Positions 46,740 through 56,935 of a stretch of 64,000 bases of DNA are shown here, piece by piece. Made by a program: the position numbers and the translations under genes. Within the stretch, counting starts at the first letter, position 1. Each line of letters starts with the position of its first letter. The notes beneath the pieces were generated by a model. The model ran no database searches. It was given only the letters and a program-made list of their open reading frames with translations, and was not told where the DNA came from. Source of the DNA: Gemmatimonadota bacterium (GTDB lineage Bacteria > Gemmatimonadota > Gemmatimonadetes > Gemmatimonadales > GWC2-71-9); assembly GCA_003222035.1 (NCBI GenBank), contig QHUS01000058.1, positions 1-64,000 on the forward strand. The letters are read 5' to 3'.

Positions 46740-47734
46740 CTCGCGCGCCCCCCTCCCCCCTCCCCGCCCCCCCTCGCTCCATCCTCGTCCAGCTCCGGAT
46801 CGTGCCGGCGATCGACCACGAACACCGATCCCGGCTGTGTCTTCGCGTAGCTCTTCATCTCCGTCGCGAGCTCACTCACTTGCGCGGGGTGGGCAAACCG
46901 GCGGTGCTGGTTCGTGACGATGCCGATCGACAACGTCATCAGCGGCACGCGGTGCAGCTGGCCGCGCCGATCCTTACCGAAGTAATAGCCGGCCCGCCGG
47001 TCCTGTTCGTTGTACTGATACGGTATCAGCGTGTCGAACACTTCGAGCACCTCGCCGCACGCGTCTGGAATGGCATCGAATGGGATGATGAAGATGAAAT
47101 CGTCTCCGCCGATGTGCCCGACGAACCCCCGACTGCCCAGCAGTCCCTTCACGACGTCGTGCAGAATGCGCGACACCAGGTAGATGACCCGATCGCCGTC
47201 GTTGTAGCTGTAGCGATCGTTGAACTCCTTGAAATGGTCGAGGTCGGCATAGCATACGGCGAACAGCTCGCCGTTCTCCATCCGCCGCCGGATCTCGCGC
47301 TCGATCTCGGTCGTGCCGGGCAGGCGGGTGGACGGGTTCACCGCCACGTCCCGCGCAGTCCGCGTCAGGAGCCCGTCGAGCCGGCTCGCCTGCTCCACCG
47401 GCTCGAACAGGGGGCTGATCACCTCGTCCGCACCCGCGTTGAACCATTCCTGCACCCGGTCGGTCGTGTGCCGGCTCGTCAGCACGGCCAGCGGAACGAT
47501 TGCCGTGTAGGAGTCCCCCTTCAGGCGGCCGCAGAGCTCCAGGCCCTGGGGACCGCCGTCGGCATCGATCACCAGGAGCTGGGGCAGCGACCGGAGCACG
47601 CGCTGCTCCACGTCCGCCGAGTCGAGAACCGGCACGATCGTGAGCCCCCTGCCATCGACCCAGCGTGTCAGGAAGTCGGGTATCGTACGACCCGCCGGCG
47701 AGAAGAAGAGTATCGTCGGGCGCGTGCCGCGCAC
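46736..47734 (-). CDS. Receiver-like plus GGDEF-domain protein
   Basis: 332 residues: an N-terminal receiver-like fold (about 1-125; ILFFSPAGR, LLVIDADGGP, VPLAVLTSRHT) and a C-terminal GGDEF domain (about 130-310; CYADLDHFKEFND, HIGGDDFIFI). The signature reads GGDDF rather than GGDEF, and the upstream RxxD inhibitory site is not evident, so diguanylate cyclase activity is uncertain. It has its own promoter just upstream. The C-terminal tail is Gly/Glu-rich because of a C/G tract. The gene leads the prfB-lysS-lol group. Confidence 0.85.
   Translation of the reverse strand: MRGTRPTILFFSPAGRTIPDFLTRWVDGRGLTIVPVLDSADVEQRVLRSLPQLLVIDADGGPQGLELCGRLKGDSYTAIVPLAVLTSRHTTDRVQEWFNAGADEVISPLFEPVEQASRLDGLLTRTARDVAVNPSTRLPGTTEIEREIRRRMENGELFAVCYADLDHFKEFNDRYSYNDGDRVIYLVSRILHDVVKGLLGSRGFVGHIGGDDFIFIIPFDAIPDACGEVLEVFDTLIPYQYNEQDRRAGYYFGKDRRGQLHRVPLMTLSIGIVTNQHRRFAHPAQVSELATEMKSYAKTQPGSVFVVDRRHDPELDEDGARGGGEGGGGRAR
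46748..46773 (-). repeat. G-run tract at the GGDEF/zinc-ribbon junction
   Basis: The minus strand (mRNA sense) has G-runs of 7, 4, 6 and 6 separated by single bases, a canonical quadruplex pattern, inside the last codons of the GGDEF gene and 9 nt before the next ATG. Confidence 0.55.
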
Positions 47735-47766
47735 CTGCCTCCTCGCGTAAGGTTCGAGCGCGCCTA

Positions 47767-47795
47767 AACTTAGGACCCGCCCGCCCGCATGTCAA
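47767..47795 (-). promoter_or_regulatory. Sigma70-like promoter for the GGDEF-prfB-lysS-lol group
   Basis: Minus strand: -35 TTGACA (47795-47790), 17-bp spacer, -10 TAAGTT (47772-47767), 33 nt before the GGDEF start. The -10 box sits in a near-palindrome CCTAA-AC-TTAGG (47764-47775) that could bind a regulator. The -35 box begins 3 nt after the Trm112-like gene stop. Confidence 0.55.
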
Positions 47796-47798
47796 AGT

Positions 47799-47969
47799 TT
47801 AGAAGTGTTTTGCCTCGTCGATCAGCATGATGGGGATGTCGTCTTCGACGGCATAGATCAGCCGGCAGGCGTGGCAGACAAGCGCCTCGGCCGGTGCGGT
47901 GCGGTGCTCCAGCGAGCCCTTGCATTTAGGGCAGACCAGGATGCCGAGGAGATCGGGCGCCAGGCTCAT
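47799..47969 (-). CDS. Trm112-family small zinc protein
   Basis: 56 residues with two CxxC motifs ([12 protein letters not shown] and [18 protein letters not shown]), the bacterial Trm112/YcaR pattern. The YcaR group is often next to lpxK or kdsB; here it follows era. The ATG (47969) overlaps the era stop as ATGA. A longer in-frame start would add 15 residues read from era out of frame and is not favoured. Role in bacteria is poorly known. Confidence 0.88.
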   Translation of the reverse strand: MSLAPDLLGILVCPKCKGSLEHRTAPAEALVCHACRLIYAVEDDIPIMLIDEAKHF

Positions 47970-48826
47970 CGGGCGTACCCCAGGCGCTTGAGAGAGGATT
48001 GCTGGCGCCGCCACTTGGGCAGGACCTTGGCGTGGAGCTCGAGGAACACGCGGCCTCCAAGCAGAGCTTCAATCTTCGCGCGGGCGGCCTGGCCGAGCGC
48101 CTTGATCGTGCGACCGCCCTCGCCGATGACGATGCCCTTCTGACTGGCGCGCTCGACGTAGACGACGGCTCGAATATACACGGGCGACTGCTCCTCACGA
48201 AACTCGTCGATCTCGACCGCCACGCTGTAGGGCAGCTCCTCGTGCAACAGCTCGAACGCGGCCTCGCGGACGAACTCGGCCGCAAAGAAGCGCATCGGCT
48301 GGGTGGCGAGCTCGTCGGGATTGTAATGAAAGGGGCTTTCGGGGAGCGCGACGCGCAATGTCTCGAGGAGGATGTCGAGGCCCGCGCCGGTGAGCGCGGA
48401 GACGAAGACGGTAGAGGACGGTGGAGGTTGGTGGAGGACGGTGGAGGTCGGTGCGAGATCGGCTTTCGTGTAGACGGTCACGACCGGAGCACGCGGCGGC
48501 CGTTTGAGCTTTGCAACCTGCTCGAGTGGCGGCGCGGGGAATTCTGCGAGCGGGTGCAGGTACGCGATGACCTCCGCGTCGTCGATGGCCCGCACGGCGG
48601 CCGCGCGCATCACCTCGTGCAGCTGGTACTCCGGCTCGAGCAGCCCGGGCGAGTCGGTGAAGATGAACTGCGCGTCGCCGCTGGTGAGCAGGCCGACCAC
48701 GGGCAGGCGTGTAGACTGGGGCTTGGGCGACACGATCGCGAGGTGCTCCCCGACGAGCGCGTTGAGGAGCGTGGATTTCCCGACGTTCGGCCGGCCGGCC
48801 AGGACCACGACGCCGCAGCGCGTCAT
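47966..48826 (-). CDS. era: GTPase Era
   Basis: Ribosome-assembly GTPase binding the 3' end of 16S rRNA. 286 residues: G1 [12 protein letters not shown]2/G3 region STRLPVVG and DSPGLL, G4 YTKADL, G5 VSALTG, and a C-terminal KH domain ([12 protein letters not shown]). Between G4 and G5 lies a short stretch built from a GGTGGAGG-type DNA repeat ([14 protein letters not shown]), probably a surface-loop expansion. The ATG (48826) overlaps the terC stop as ATGA. Confidence 0.95.
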   Translation of the reverse strand: MTRCGVVVLAGRPNVGKSTLLNALVGEHLAIVSPKPQSTRLPVVGLLTSGDAQFIFTDSPGLLEPEYQLHEVMRAAAVRAIDDAEVIAYLHPLAEFPAPPLEQVAKLKRPPRAPVVTVYTKADLAPTSTVLHQPPPSSTVFVSALTGAGLDILLETLRVALPESPFHYNPDELATQPMRFFAAEFVREAAFELLHEELPYSVAVEIDEFREEQSPVYIRAVVYVERASQKGIVIGEGGRTIKALGQAARAKIEALLGGRVFLELHAKVLPKWRRQQSSLKRLGYAR

Positions 48827-49566
48827 GCCGGGAGCGCCTCCTTCAAGCGGACGGGCGCGCCGCGTCGGGCGGCGCGCTGGTTCAGGATCTCGACCAAGAG
48901 GGAGAATCCCATCGCGAAGTAAACGTAGCCTTTGGACACGTGCTGGCCGAGGCCCTCGGCGACGAGGGTCACGCCGATGAGCAGCAGAAACGAGAGGGCG
49001 AGCATCTTCACTGTCGGATGGCGGTGCACGAAGCGGCTGATCGCGCCGGCCGCGAGGAGCATCACGCCCACCGCCGCGACGATCGCCGCGATCATGACGC
49101 CCAGGTGGCGCGCCATGCCCACCGCCGTAATCACCGAATCGAGCGAGAACACGATATCGAGCAGGGCGATCTGGACGAGGACGCCGCCGAAGCCGGCGAC
49201 CCCCTTGCCCTGGCGCGCGCCCTCTCGCTCCGGGCCCTCGAGGCTGTCGTGGATCTCGCGCGTGCTCTTCCAGAGGAGGAAGAGCCCGCCTACGAAGAGG
49301 ATCAAATCGCGGCCGGAGAAGTCCCGCCCGACGAGGGTGAAGAGCGGCGCGGTGAGCCGCATGACCCAGGTGATGGACAGGAGCAGCAGGATGCGCGTGA
49401 ACATCGCGAGGGTGAGCCCGAGGCGGCGCGCGCGCTGTTGATCGCCGGCAGGCAGCTTCCCCGCGAGGATCGAGATGAAGACGATGTTGTCGATGCCGAG
49501 GACGATCTCGAGCACGGTGAGGGTGACGAGCGCGATCCAGGCTTCGGGCGACGTGAGCCAATCCAT
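48823..49566 (-). CDS. TerC-family integral membrane protein
   Basis: 247 residues with seven or eight hydrophobic helices and the two family motifs EIVLGIDNIVFISIL and DIVFSLDSVITAVGMA, which contain the acidic residues proposed to bind metal. TerC proteins are linked to manganese export and metallation of exocytoplasmic proteins, or tellurite resistance. First gene of the minus-strand run. Upstream a weak promoter candidate (TTTCGC, 16 bp, TATCTT) lies between it and the efflux operon; no Shine-Dalgarno is clear. Confidence 0.9.
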   Translation of the reverse strand: MDWLTSPEAWIALVTLTVLEIVLGIDNIVFISILAGKLPAGDQQRARRLGLTLAMFTRILLLLSITWVMRLTAPLFTLVGRDFSGRDLILFVGGLFLLWKSTREIHDSLEGPEREGARQGKGVAGFGGVLVQIALLDIVFSLDSVITAVGMARHLGVMIAAIVAAVGVMLLAAGAISRFVHRHPTVKMLALSFLLLIGVTLVAEGLGQHVSKGYVYFAMGFSLLVEILNQRAARRGAPVRLKEALPA

Positions 49567-49630
49567 CTGTTGGGCCAGTGAAAGGTCGGGGCAAGATAAT
49601 GCGGAGTGCGGACTGCGAAATGCGGCTGGC

Positions 49631-51058
49631 CTACCGAGCCGGATGCGGGATCGCCAGCGAATCGGTCACGGGGTCCCAGCCGCCGCCCAGCGCCCGGTAC
49701 AACTGCACCACGGCGACGCGTTGCTGCCGCTGCAAGCCCGATTCCCCCAGCTCGGCATCGGCGAGCACGCGCTGCGCGTCGAGCAGCGTCGTGTAGCTGT
49801 CGACCCCGCCCTGGTAGCGGTCGCCCGCCAGAGCAACCGCGCGTCGCGCGGCGGCCACCTGACGCACCGCGGCCCCGACCTCGATCTGGAGCTGCTGCAG
49901 CGCGACCAGCCCGTCTTCCACTTCGCGGAACGCGTTCAGGACCACGTTGTCGTAGCTTGCCACGGCGACTTCGGTGCGGGCACGCTCGAGCTGGACTTGC
50001 TTGCCGCTCCGGCCGGCGTTGATGATCGGGAGCAGGACATTCGTCGCCAGGTGCCAGAAGCCGGTCCCCACCTTGAACAGGTTCTCAACGGCGTCGGTGC
50101 GCGTGCCTCCCGCGCCCGTGAGCGAGATCGTCGGGAACCGTGCCGCGATCGCTGCGCCGATCATCGCGTTGGCCGACTTCAGCTCCTCCTCGGCCTGGCG
50201 GATATCGGGGCGACGCTGCAACAGCGTGGACGGCAAGCCCGGTGGAACCTGCGTGCGGAACGTCTGGTTGATGAGCGCGGCGCCGCGCGGCACCGTGCCG
50301 GGCATGCGCGCCAGCAGGACGTTGAGCTCGTGCTCCTTCTGGCTCGCTTGCAGGCGAATGTTGGCAACGCGCCCCTCGGAGCGCGCCAGCTCCGACTCGC
50401 CTTGACGCACGTCGAGCTCCGACGTGAGCCCGCCCTGGAAGCGCGCGCGCGCGAGCTCCAGGGACTGCCGCCGGGTCTCGACCGTCGACTGCGCGATGAC
50501 CGTTTGCTGGTCGAGATCGCGCAGCTCGAGATATGCGCGCGCGACGTCGCCGACCACCGTGACGATGACTCCACGGCGGGCGTACTCGGTCGCCAGCAGG
50601 CTGGCCTTGGCGGACTCGTTGAGTCGCCGCAGGCGACCCCACAAGTCGAGCTCCCAGCTGACGCTCGCGCCGAGCTCGAAGAACCCGTACGTGCCGGTGC
50701 GCAGGCCCAGGAGCGAGTCGCTCACCTTCACCCTCCCCGCCGTGCCGCTGACGTCGATCTGCGGCAGGAACTCGAGTCGCTGGATTCCGAGCTTGGCCCG
50801 GGCTTCATTCACGCGCGCCAGGGCGACGCGCAGATCGCGGTTCTCCCGCAGGGCGATGCGGACGAGCTCTTGCAGGGTGGAGTCGCCCAGCACCTTCCAC
50901 CAGACCAGGTTGGCGTAGGACGAGTCCTGGGTGGAGATTGTCGTATCGCGCCAGTGCTCGGGCACGGCGATGGGCGGCGGCACGTAGTTCGGGCCGACCG
51001 CGCAAGCCGCGGCGACCGACGCCAGCACGGCCCACCCCAGCCAGCGGCCGACGGTCAT
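49631..51058 (-). CDS. Outer-membrane efflux factor, NodT/TolC family lipoprotein
   Basis: Outer-membrane channel of the RND pump. 475 residues with a lipobox-like SVAAACAVGP at the N-terminus, the NodT-family start (GPNYVPPPIAVPEHW), and two OEP repeats of long helices (about 60-240 and 270-450; QRRPDIRQAEEELKSANAMIG). The ATG overlaps the RND permease stop by one base (TGATG). Last gene of the three-gene operon. Confidence 0.93.
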   Translation of the reverse strand: MTVGRWLGWAVLASVAAACAVGPNYVPPPIAVPEHWRDTTISTQDSSYANLVWWKVLGDSTLQELVRIALRENRDLRVALARVNEARAKLGIQRLEFLPQIDVSGTAGRVKVSDSLLGLRTGTYGFFELGASVSWELDLWGRLRRLNESAKASLLATEYARRGVIVTVVGDVARAYLELRDLDQQTVIAQSTVETRRQSLELARARFQGGLTSELDVRQGESELARSEGRVANIRLQASQKEHELNVLLARMPGTVPRGAALINQTFRTQVPPGLPSTLLQRRPDIRQAEEELKSANAMIGAAIAARFPTISLTGAGGTRTDAVENLFKVGTGFWHLATNVLLPIINAGRSGKQVQLERARTEVAVASYDNVVLNAFREVEDGLVALQQLQIEVGAAVRQVAAARRAVALAGDRYQGGVDSYTTLLDAQRVLADAELGESGLQRQQRVAVVQLYRALGGGWDPVTDSLAIPHPAR

Positions 51059-54000
51059 CAGTCCCCTGCCGATGCTTTCGCGGCGAGAGCCGGCGCAGGA
51101 GCCGGCGCCGGCTCCGCCGCCTTTTCCGCCCCTTTCTGGGGCTTTTTCTTGCCGAGACTCCAGCGCTCGGTCCAGGCGTACAGACCGGGGACGATGAAGA
51201 TGCCGACGACGGTCGCGATCAGCATCCCGAACACGACCGCCGTGCCCATCACGTTCTGGGACGCGGCGCCGGATCCGCTCGCGCGCATGAGCGGCACGCA
51301 CCCCAGGATGAATGCAAAGGCAGTCATGAGGATCGGGCGGAACCGCACCTTGGCCGCTTCGAGGGCCGCGTCCTCGACGCTCGACCCCTCCTCGCGTTTC
51401 GCCTTCGCGAACTCGACGATCAGAATCGCGTTCTTCGCCGCCAGGCCGATCAGCATGATGAGACCGACCTGCACGTAGACGTTGTTGTCGAACCGCAGGA
51501 GCCACGCGCCGAGGAACGCGCCCAGGGCGACGAGCGGGGTCTCGAGCAGCACGGCCCAGGGGAGGCGCCAGCTCTCGTACTGGGCCGCGAGCAGCAGGAA
51601 CACGAACACGACGGCGAGGATAAACGTGGGGGCGGCGGGGGGCGCCACCTTTTCCTGATACGACATCCCGGAATAGGCGAACCCCATCTCATGCGGCAGC
51701 ACGGCATGCGCCACGGCTTCAAGCGCGTTCGTCGCCTGCTGCGAGCTGTAGCCCGGCGCTGGCACACCGGAGATCTCGACCGAGCGAAACAGGTTGAACC
51801 GCGTCGTGATCTCGGTCCCCGACGACGGCGTGACGTGGAGCAGCGTGGAGAGCGGCACCATGCCGTTGGTGGATTTGCTCCGCACGTAGAGCTGCCCGAT
51901 GTTCTCGGGGCGCGTTCGGAACTCGGGCTCCGCCTGGACGTAGACCCGGTACAGGCGGCCGAACCGGTTGAAATCGTTGACGTACGCGCCGCCCATGAAC
52001 GCCGAGAGGCCCTGGAACACCTCGTTGATGGGCACGCCGAGCTCACGCGCCTTCTCCCGATCGAGGGCGACGGCGATCTGGGGCGTCGTCGGGTTGAACG
52101 AGGTGAAGAGGTTTGCCAACTCGGGGCGCTTTCGGGCCTCGGTCAGGAACGCCTGAGTCTGCCGGCCCAGGTCCTCGACCGTCAGCGTGCCGCTGCGATC
52201 CTGCAGCAGGAAGTTGAAGCCGCCCGCGGCGCCGAAGCCGGAGATCGTGGGCGGCATGAAGGGAAACGCGACAGCGCCGGGGAGCTCCGCCAAGGCGGCC
52301 CCCACCGTGCGCTGAATGCCCGCGACGTGTAGCGCCTTGCCCTTCCGCTCCCCCCATGGCTTGAGCCGACAGAAGAACGAGCCGAACTCGGGGCTGAAGC
52401 TATTGGTCAGCATGCCCAGCCCGCCGATCGCGTTGCAGGCCTCGACGCCCTCGGTCTTCGCGAGAATCTCTTCGATCTGCCGGAGCACCTTGTCGGTGCG
52501 CTGGAGCGACGAGCCGAGCGGCAGCTGGACGTTGATCATGAAGATGCCCTGATCCTCATCCGGCACGAAGCCGCCCGGCAACGCCTTCGCCAGCGCGCCG
52601 GTCAGAACACCTGAGACGCCGATCACCGCGAGCGCAAGGATCGCGCGGCGCACGAAGAGTCGTGACCAGTTGACGTACCCGCCCGTCACGCGCTCGAACA
52701 GGTTGTTGAACCCGCGGAAGAACGCCCCGAGCGGCCCCTTGGGCGGCCCATGCCCCGCCTTGAGAATCATGGCCGACAACGCCGGCGAGAGCGACAGCGC
52801 GCTGAAGGCCGACAGCAGCACCGCGATGGCAATCGTGAGCGCAAACTGCTGGTAGAGGCGGCCGGTGAGCCCGCCCAGGAGGGCCACTGGTACGAACACC
52901 GCGGACAGGATCAGCGCGATGGCGACCACCGGCCCGGAGACCTCCTTCATGGCTTGGACCGTCGCCTCTTGCGGCGTCTTGCCGTGCTCGATGTGATGCA
53001 TGACGGCTTCGACGACCACGATGGCGTCGTCCACCACGATGCCGATGGCGAGCACGAGACCGAACATCGTAAGCGTGTTGAGTGAGAAGCCCAGCAACGG
53101 GAAGAAGATGAACGTCCCGACCAGCGACACCGGCACCGTCAACAGAGGAATGAACGTGGCGCGGACGCTCTGCAGGAAGATGAAGACGACGATCGTAACC
53201 AGAACGAACGCCTCGACCAGGGTGTGGAGAATCGACTCGATCGAGGCCTCGACCGCCGGCGTCGTGTCATAGGTGATCTTGTAGTCCATATCCGCGGGGA
53301 AGAACTGCTTCAGCTGGTCCAGCGTGTGGTAGATCCCCTCGGCAGACTTGAGCTGATTTGCGCCCGGGAGGAGGTACACGGCGAGCACGCCCGCGGGCCT
53401 TCCGTCCAACCTCCCGAACGAGCGGTAGTTCTCGCTTCCCAGCTGAGTACGTCCGACGTCGCGGATGCGCACAATCCCCCCGCCCGGGGTCTGGCGCACG
53501 ATGATGTTGTCGAACTCCTCGGCAGTCACCAGCCGGCCGGGCGCGCGCACCGTATAAGTGAACTCCTGTCCGGGGGGAGCGGGCTCATCCCCGACCTTGC
53601 CGGCGGGCGCCTGCAGGTTCTGCTCCTTGATCGCGGAGATGACGTCCGACGCCGTGAGCCCGAGCGTCGCCAGCCGGTCGGGCCGCAGCCAGACGCGCAT
53701 GCCGTATTCCGCGCCGCCGTACAGATCGACCTGCGCCACGCCCGGGACGCGCAGGATCGCATCGCGGACGTTGATCATCGCGTAGTTGTTGAGGAATTGG
53801 GCGTCGTATGTGCCGTTCGGCGAGTACAGCGAAATCACGTTCAAAATGCTGGGGTTGATTTTCTTGACGGTCACACCCTGCTGGACCGCTTCCTGCGGCA
53901 GCCGCGCCTGGGCCTGCGAGACCCGGTTCTGGGTCAGGACGTTGGCCATGTCGCGGTTCATCTCGACCTCGAACGACACGTCGAGCAGCATGCGACCGTC

Positions 54001-54252
54001 GCTCGTGTTGAGCGACTTCATGTAGATCATGTTGTCGACGCCGTTCACCTGCTGCTCGATCGGCGTCGCCACCGACTGCTCCACGACCTCGGCCGAAGCA
54101 CCGGGATAGGTCGTCTCGACGCGGATGGTGGGCGGCGCGAGGCTCGGGTACTGCTCGATGGGGAGCTTCACCAGCGTGGCCAAGCCGAGCAAAACGGTCA
54201 CGATCGCAATCACGATGGCGACCGTCGGTCGTCGGATGAAGAAATCAGCCAT
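51058..54252 (-). CDS. RND efflux permease, HAE1 (AcrB/MexB) family
   Basis: Inner-membrane proton-driven pump for hydrophobic and amphiphilic compounds. 1064 residues with twelve helices and two large periplasmic loops. Family markers: [12 protein letters not shown] at the start, the helix-4 proton-relay Asp pair in [14 protein letters not shown], and the helix-10 Lys in [16 protein letters not shown] flexible Ala/Pro-rich tail ends the protein. It lies between the fusion protein (3-nt gap) and the outer-membrane factor. Confidence 0.96.
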   Translation of the reverse strand: MADFFIRRPTVAIVIAIVTVLLGLATLVKLPIEQYPSLAPPTIRVETTYPGASAEVVEQSVATPIEQQVNGVDNMIYMKSLNTSDGRMLLDVSFEVEMNRDMANVLTQNRVSQAQARLPQEAVQQGVTVKKINPSILNVISLYSPNGTYDAQFLNNYAMINVRDAILRVPGVAQVDLYGGAEYGMRVWLRPDRLATLGLTASDVISAIKEQNLQAPAGKVGDEPAPPGQEFTYTVRAPGRLVTAEEFDNIIVRQTPGGGIVRIRDVGRTQLGSENYRSFGRLDGRPAGVLAVYLLPGANQLKSAEGIYHTLDQLKQFFPADMDYKITYDTTPAVEASIESILHTLVEAFVLVTIVVFIFLQSVRATFIPLLTVPVSLVGTFIFFPLLGFSLNTLTMFGLVLAIGIVVDDAIVVVEAVMHHIEHGKTPQEATVQAMKEVSGPVVAIALILSAVFVPVALLGGLTGRLYQQFALTIAIAVLLSAFSALSLSPALSAMILKAGHGPPKGPLGAFFRGFNNLFERVTGGYVNWSRLFVRRAILALAVIGVSGVLTGALAKALPGGFVPDEDQGIFMINVQLPLGSSLQRTDKVLRQIEEILAKTEGVEACNAIGGLGMLTNSFSPEFGSFFCRLKPWGERKGKALHVAGIQRTVGAALAELPGAVAFPFMPPTISGFGAAGGFNFLLQDRSGTLTVEDLGRQTQAFLTEARKRPELANLFTSFNPTTPQIAVALDREKARELGVPINEVFQGLSAFMGGAYVNDFNRFGRLYRVYVQAEPEFRTRPENIGQLYVRSKSTNGMVPLSTLLHVTPSSGTEITTRFNLFRSVEISGVPAPGYSSQQATNALEAVAHAVLPHEMGFAYSGMSYQEKVAPPAAPTFILAVVFVFLLLAAQYESWRLPWAVLLETPLVALGAFLGAWLLRFDNNVYVQVGLIMLIGLAAKNAILIVEFAKAKREEGSSVEDAALEAAKVRFRPILMTAFAFILGCVPLMRASGSGAASQNVMGTAVVFGMLIATVVGIFIVPGLYAWTERWSLGKKKPQKGAEKAAEPAPAPAPALAAKASAGD

Positions 54253-54255
54253 GGC

Positions 54256-55407
54256 TCACTGCCGGGTGGAGGTGTCGGACACGGCGCCCGGGGACGACGC
54301 CCGGACTTTGACGCCGGGCCGAACCTTTTGCATGCCCTCGACGACGATCACCGCGCCGGCCACGAGCCCCGAGTCCACCACCCACTCACTTCCCACCCGG
54401 GCCCCGGCCTTGACGGGGCGGACCTCGATCGTGCTGTCGGGCTTGAGCACGCCGACGCTGAACGTTCCTTGCATCTCGCGCACGGCTCGCTGGGGCACGA
54501 TGATGGCGTTGGCGCGCGTCGTGACGGGCGCCCGCACGCGCCCGAACTGGCCGGGGCGCAGCAGACCGGTGGGATTGGGAAACAGCGCTTCGATCCCGAG
54601 CGTCCCGGTGGTCGGATCGACGCTGCGATCCACGGTGACGACTCGCCCCTTGCTGCCATAGACCGAGCCGTCGGCCAACACCAGCTCGAGCCGTGCTTCG
54701 CCGCGGGGCCTCGTGGTGCGAACCGAATCACCGAGCGCCCGCACCAGCGTGAGGTACTCCTGCTCGGATATTCTGAACTTGACCTTGATCGTGTCCACCT
54801 GCGACACGGTCGTCAGCAACGTGGGACCAGGGCTGCCGACCAGCGATCCCACGTCCGCCTGGGACACGCCGGCCAGCCCGTCGATAGGGCTCGTGACCTT
54901 GGTATAACCGAGGTCGAGCTGCGCGGTGCGGAGGGCGGCCTGCGCGGCGTCCACTTGCCCCTGCGCGGCCTGCTGTGCGGCAACCGCGTGATCGAGATCC
55001 TGGCGACTGACGGCGTTGCGCTCGGCGAGCGGCCGCAGGCGGGCGACGTCGGTGTTGGCCTTGGAGAGCCCCGCTTGGGCCGCGGCCACTGTGGCGCGGG
55101 CCTGCGCGGCCGCCGCCTGGTATTCCTGCGGATCGATCTGGAACAGGAGCGCGCCGCGCCGCACCGGCGCTCCTTCCTTATACGCCTTCTGCGTCAGGAA
55201 CCCTTTCACGCGGGCGCGGACCTCGACGTCGTTGGCGCCGAAGGTCTGGGCGGCCCACTCCTGGACGATCGGCACGTCGCGCACCTGCACCGGAGCGACG
55301 ACCACGTCGACGACGCTGGGCGCGGCCTTGGCGCGATCGCTGCGACACGCCGCCGCGAGTAGCGTCACCGCGCAGCCGACGCTGGTAGCTCGGAGCATCA
55401 CGGCCAT
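54256..55407 (-). CDS. RND efflux membrane-fusion protein (lipoprotein)
   Basis: Periplasmic adaptor linking permease and outer-membrane channel. 383 residues with lipobox LLAAAC, the biotinyl-lipoyl hairpin (EVRARVKGFLTQKAYKEG, then LLFQIDPQEYQAA), a coiled-coil hairpin (about 105-170), a second lipoyl half (GYTKVTSPIDGLAG) and a C-terminal beta-barrel and proximal domain. The ATG at 55407 is chosen for the lipobox distance; an ATG at 55398 would also keep the lipobox. First gene of the operon. Confidence 0.93.
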   Translation of the reverse strand: MAVMLRATSVGCAVTLLAAACRSDRAKAAPSVVDVVVAPVQVRDVPIVQEWAAQTFGANDVEVRARVKGFLTQKAYKEGAPVRRGALLFQIDPQEYQAAAAQARATVAAAQAGLSKANTDVARLRPLAERNAVSRQDLDHAVAAQQAAQGQVDAAQAALRTAQLDLGYTKVTSPIDGLAGVSQADVGSLVGSPGPTLLTTVSQVDTIKVKFRISEQEYLTLVRALGDSVRTTRPRGEARLELVLADGSVYGSKGRVVTVDRSVDPTTGTLGIEALFPNPTGLLRPGQFGRVRAPVTTRANAIIVPQRAVREMQGTFSVGVLKPDSTIEVRPVKAGARVGSEWVVDSGLVAGAVIVVEGMQKVRPGVKVRASSPGAVSDTSTRQ

Positions 55408-55567
55408 GGCAGGCGCTCCCCGTTCGGGATCGGAGAATGGATACAGAAGCGAATGTGCCTTGTGGCGCAAGGAGATGGAATAGAACCAAGGTCCAATACT
55501 GCCGCGGAGGGGGGGGCCCGCAGACTTGCCTTGGCGCCGTCCTTCCTCAGAGACACGGGAGTCTACG
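55408..55567. other. Divergent promoter region between efflux operon and plus-strand cluster
   Basis: The 160-bp gap serves both directions. On the minus strand TTGCGC with a 17-bp spacer and TCTGTA is a candidate efflux promoter. On the plus strand TTGTGG with a 15-bp spacer and TAGAAC is a weaker candidate. A 5-bp inverted repeat CCTTG/CAAGG (55458-55472) overlaps both and could be a regulator site. No local repressor gene is present. The rest is featureless apart from an 8-base G-run. Confidence 0.35.
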
Positions 55568-56914
55568 ATGCGGTTCCGGGGCACTCTCATTGGGCTCATT
55601 CTCGTGGCTATCGCCGGTCAGGCAAGGGCCCAGCAGAAGGAAAAGGAAGAACGACCGACGGGTCTGCCGAAGAAGGTCGAATGGACGTTCAATTTCGACG
55701 CCGGCCTCGGCGCGTTCGGCTTCAATCACTCCCTCTATACGGACGTCAGGCCGGATCCCTCCGGCGACTTGAGCGACAATTGGTTCGAGAGCTACGTGAA
55801 GCCCGCCATCTCCGGCACACTCCACACCAAGAAGGGCGAGTTCTTCGGAAAGTTCAGCGGGGTCGGCGAGCGGACGTACTCCACCCCGCCGCCGCTCGTG
55901 GGCTCGGAAGCGTCATCCTTCAAGGTCGAGGACCTGTACCTCGGCTGGCGCTCCGGCAAGCTGCTGTCCATGGGAGAGAACGCGCTCGAATTCACGCTGG
56001 GCCGCTCCCAGTACAAGATCGGTCGCGGCCTGCTGCTCTGGGATGGGGGAGGCGAAGGTGGCAGCCGCGGCGGCTTCTGGAGCAATGCCCGCAAGGCGTG
56101 GGCGTTCGCCGGAGTCGGCCGCTTCCATTACAAGGACAACACGGTCGAGGCCTTCTACCTGGACCGGGACGAAGTCCCGGAGGCCGCAACGAACACCAAG
56201 GTCTGGGGCTTGAACTACGAGCGGACGATCGGCAAGGCGACGACCCTCGGGGCGAGCTATCTCCACTTCATCGCTGACACCTCTGGAGCGCCGGTGCAGC
56301 TGCCCGCGCGCGATGGCATGAACGTCTACAACCTGCGGGCCTATACCGCGCCGCTACGCAAGCTACCCGACCTCTCCTTCGAGGCAGAATACGCGCGCGA
56401 GGACAACGGCGACCTGAGAAAATCGAACGCCTGGAACGTCCTCGCTGCCTACGAGCTCTCCAAGGTGAAATGGAAGCCCAAGCTGTCTTACCGGTACGCG
56501 GTCTTCCAGGGCGATGACCCGAACACGACGGCCGATGAGTCGTTCGACATGCTGCTCCCGGGGTTTTACGACTGGGGCACCTGGTGGCAGGGCGAGATCG
56601 GCGGGGAGTACTTCCTCTCCAACTCGAACCTCATCTCCAACCAGATCCGCGTGCACGCGACGCCCAGCGAATCGGTGGGCGCCGGTCTGATCTTCTATGA
56701 TTTCCGCCTCGATCAGCCGGCCACGTTTGGGCCCGGTGTGACGTCCAGCAAGCTCGCGACGGAGCTCGATGGGTACTGCGATTGGAAGATCAACGGGAAC
56801 TTCACCGCGAGCTTCGTCCTGGCGCTCGCCGATCCGAAACAAGCGGCCGAAGAGGGTTATGGCCGAACCTCGAGCTTCACTTACGGGATGGTCTATGTCT
56901 CGTATTCGTACTAG
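55568..56914 (+). CDS. Outer-membrane beta-barrel protein (alginate-export-like)
   Basis: 448 residues with a signal peptide ending in GQARAQQ, then alternating hydrophobic/polar strands rich in Tyr, Trp and Gly and a C-terminal YVSYSY, the aromatic end expected of an outer-membrane barrel. The overall pattern (for example EFTLGRSQYKIGRGLLLWDG) recalls alginate-export/AlgE-type porins, though this is a weak match. It lies 21 nt before the first decarboxylase in the same direction, so it may be the porin of that cluster. Confidence 0.65.
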   Translation: MRFRGTLIGLILVAIAGQARAQQKEKEERPTGLPKKVEWTFNFDAGLGAFGFNHSLYTDVRPDPSGDLSDNWFESYVKPAISGTLHTKKGEFFGKFSGVGERTYSTPPPLVGSEASSFKVEDLYLGWRSGKLLSMGENALEFTLGRSQYKIGRGLLLWDGGGEGGSRGGFWSNARKAWAFAGVGRFHYKDNTVEAFYLDRDEVPEAATNTKVWGLNYERTIGKATTLGASYLHFIADTSGAPVQLPARDGMNVYNLRAYTAPLRKLPDLSFEAEYAREDNGDLRKSNAWNVLAAYELSKVKWKPKLSYRYAVFQGDDPNTTADESFDMLLPGFYDWGTWWQGEIGGEYFLSNSNLISNQIRVHATPSESVGAGLIFYDFRLDQPATFGPGVTSSKLATELDGYCDWKINGNFTASFVLALADPKQAAEEGYGRTSSFTYGMVYVSYSY

Positions 56915-56935
56915 CCACCGGCCGGGCGATCGCCC

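Noticed and set aside
53224-55362. 712-codon plus-strand frame opposite the RND permease and fusion protein
   Set aside because: It is the antisense shadow of two well-supported genes, with His/Arg/Asp-rich composition and no domain.
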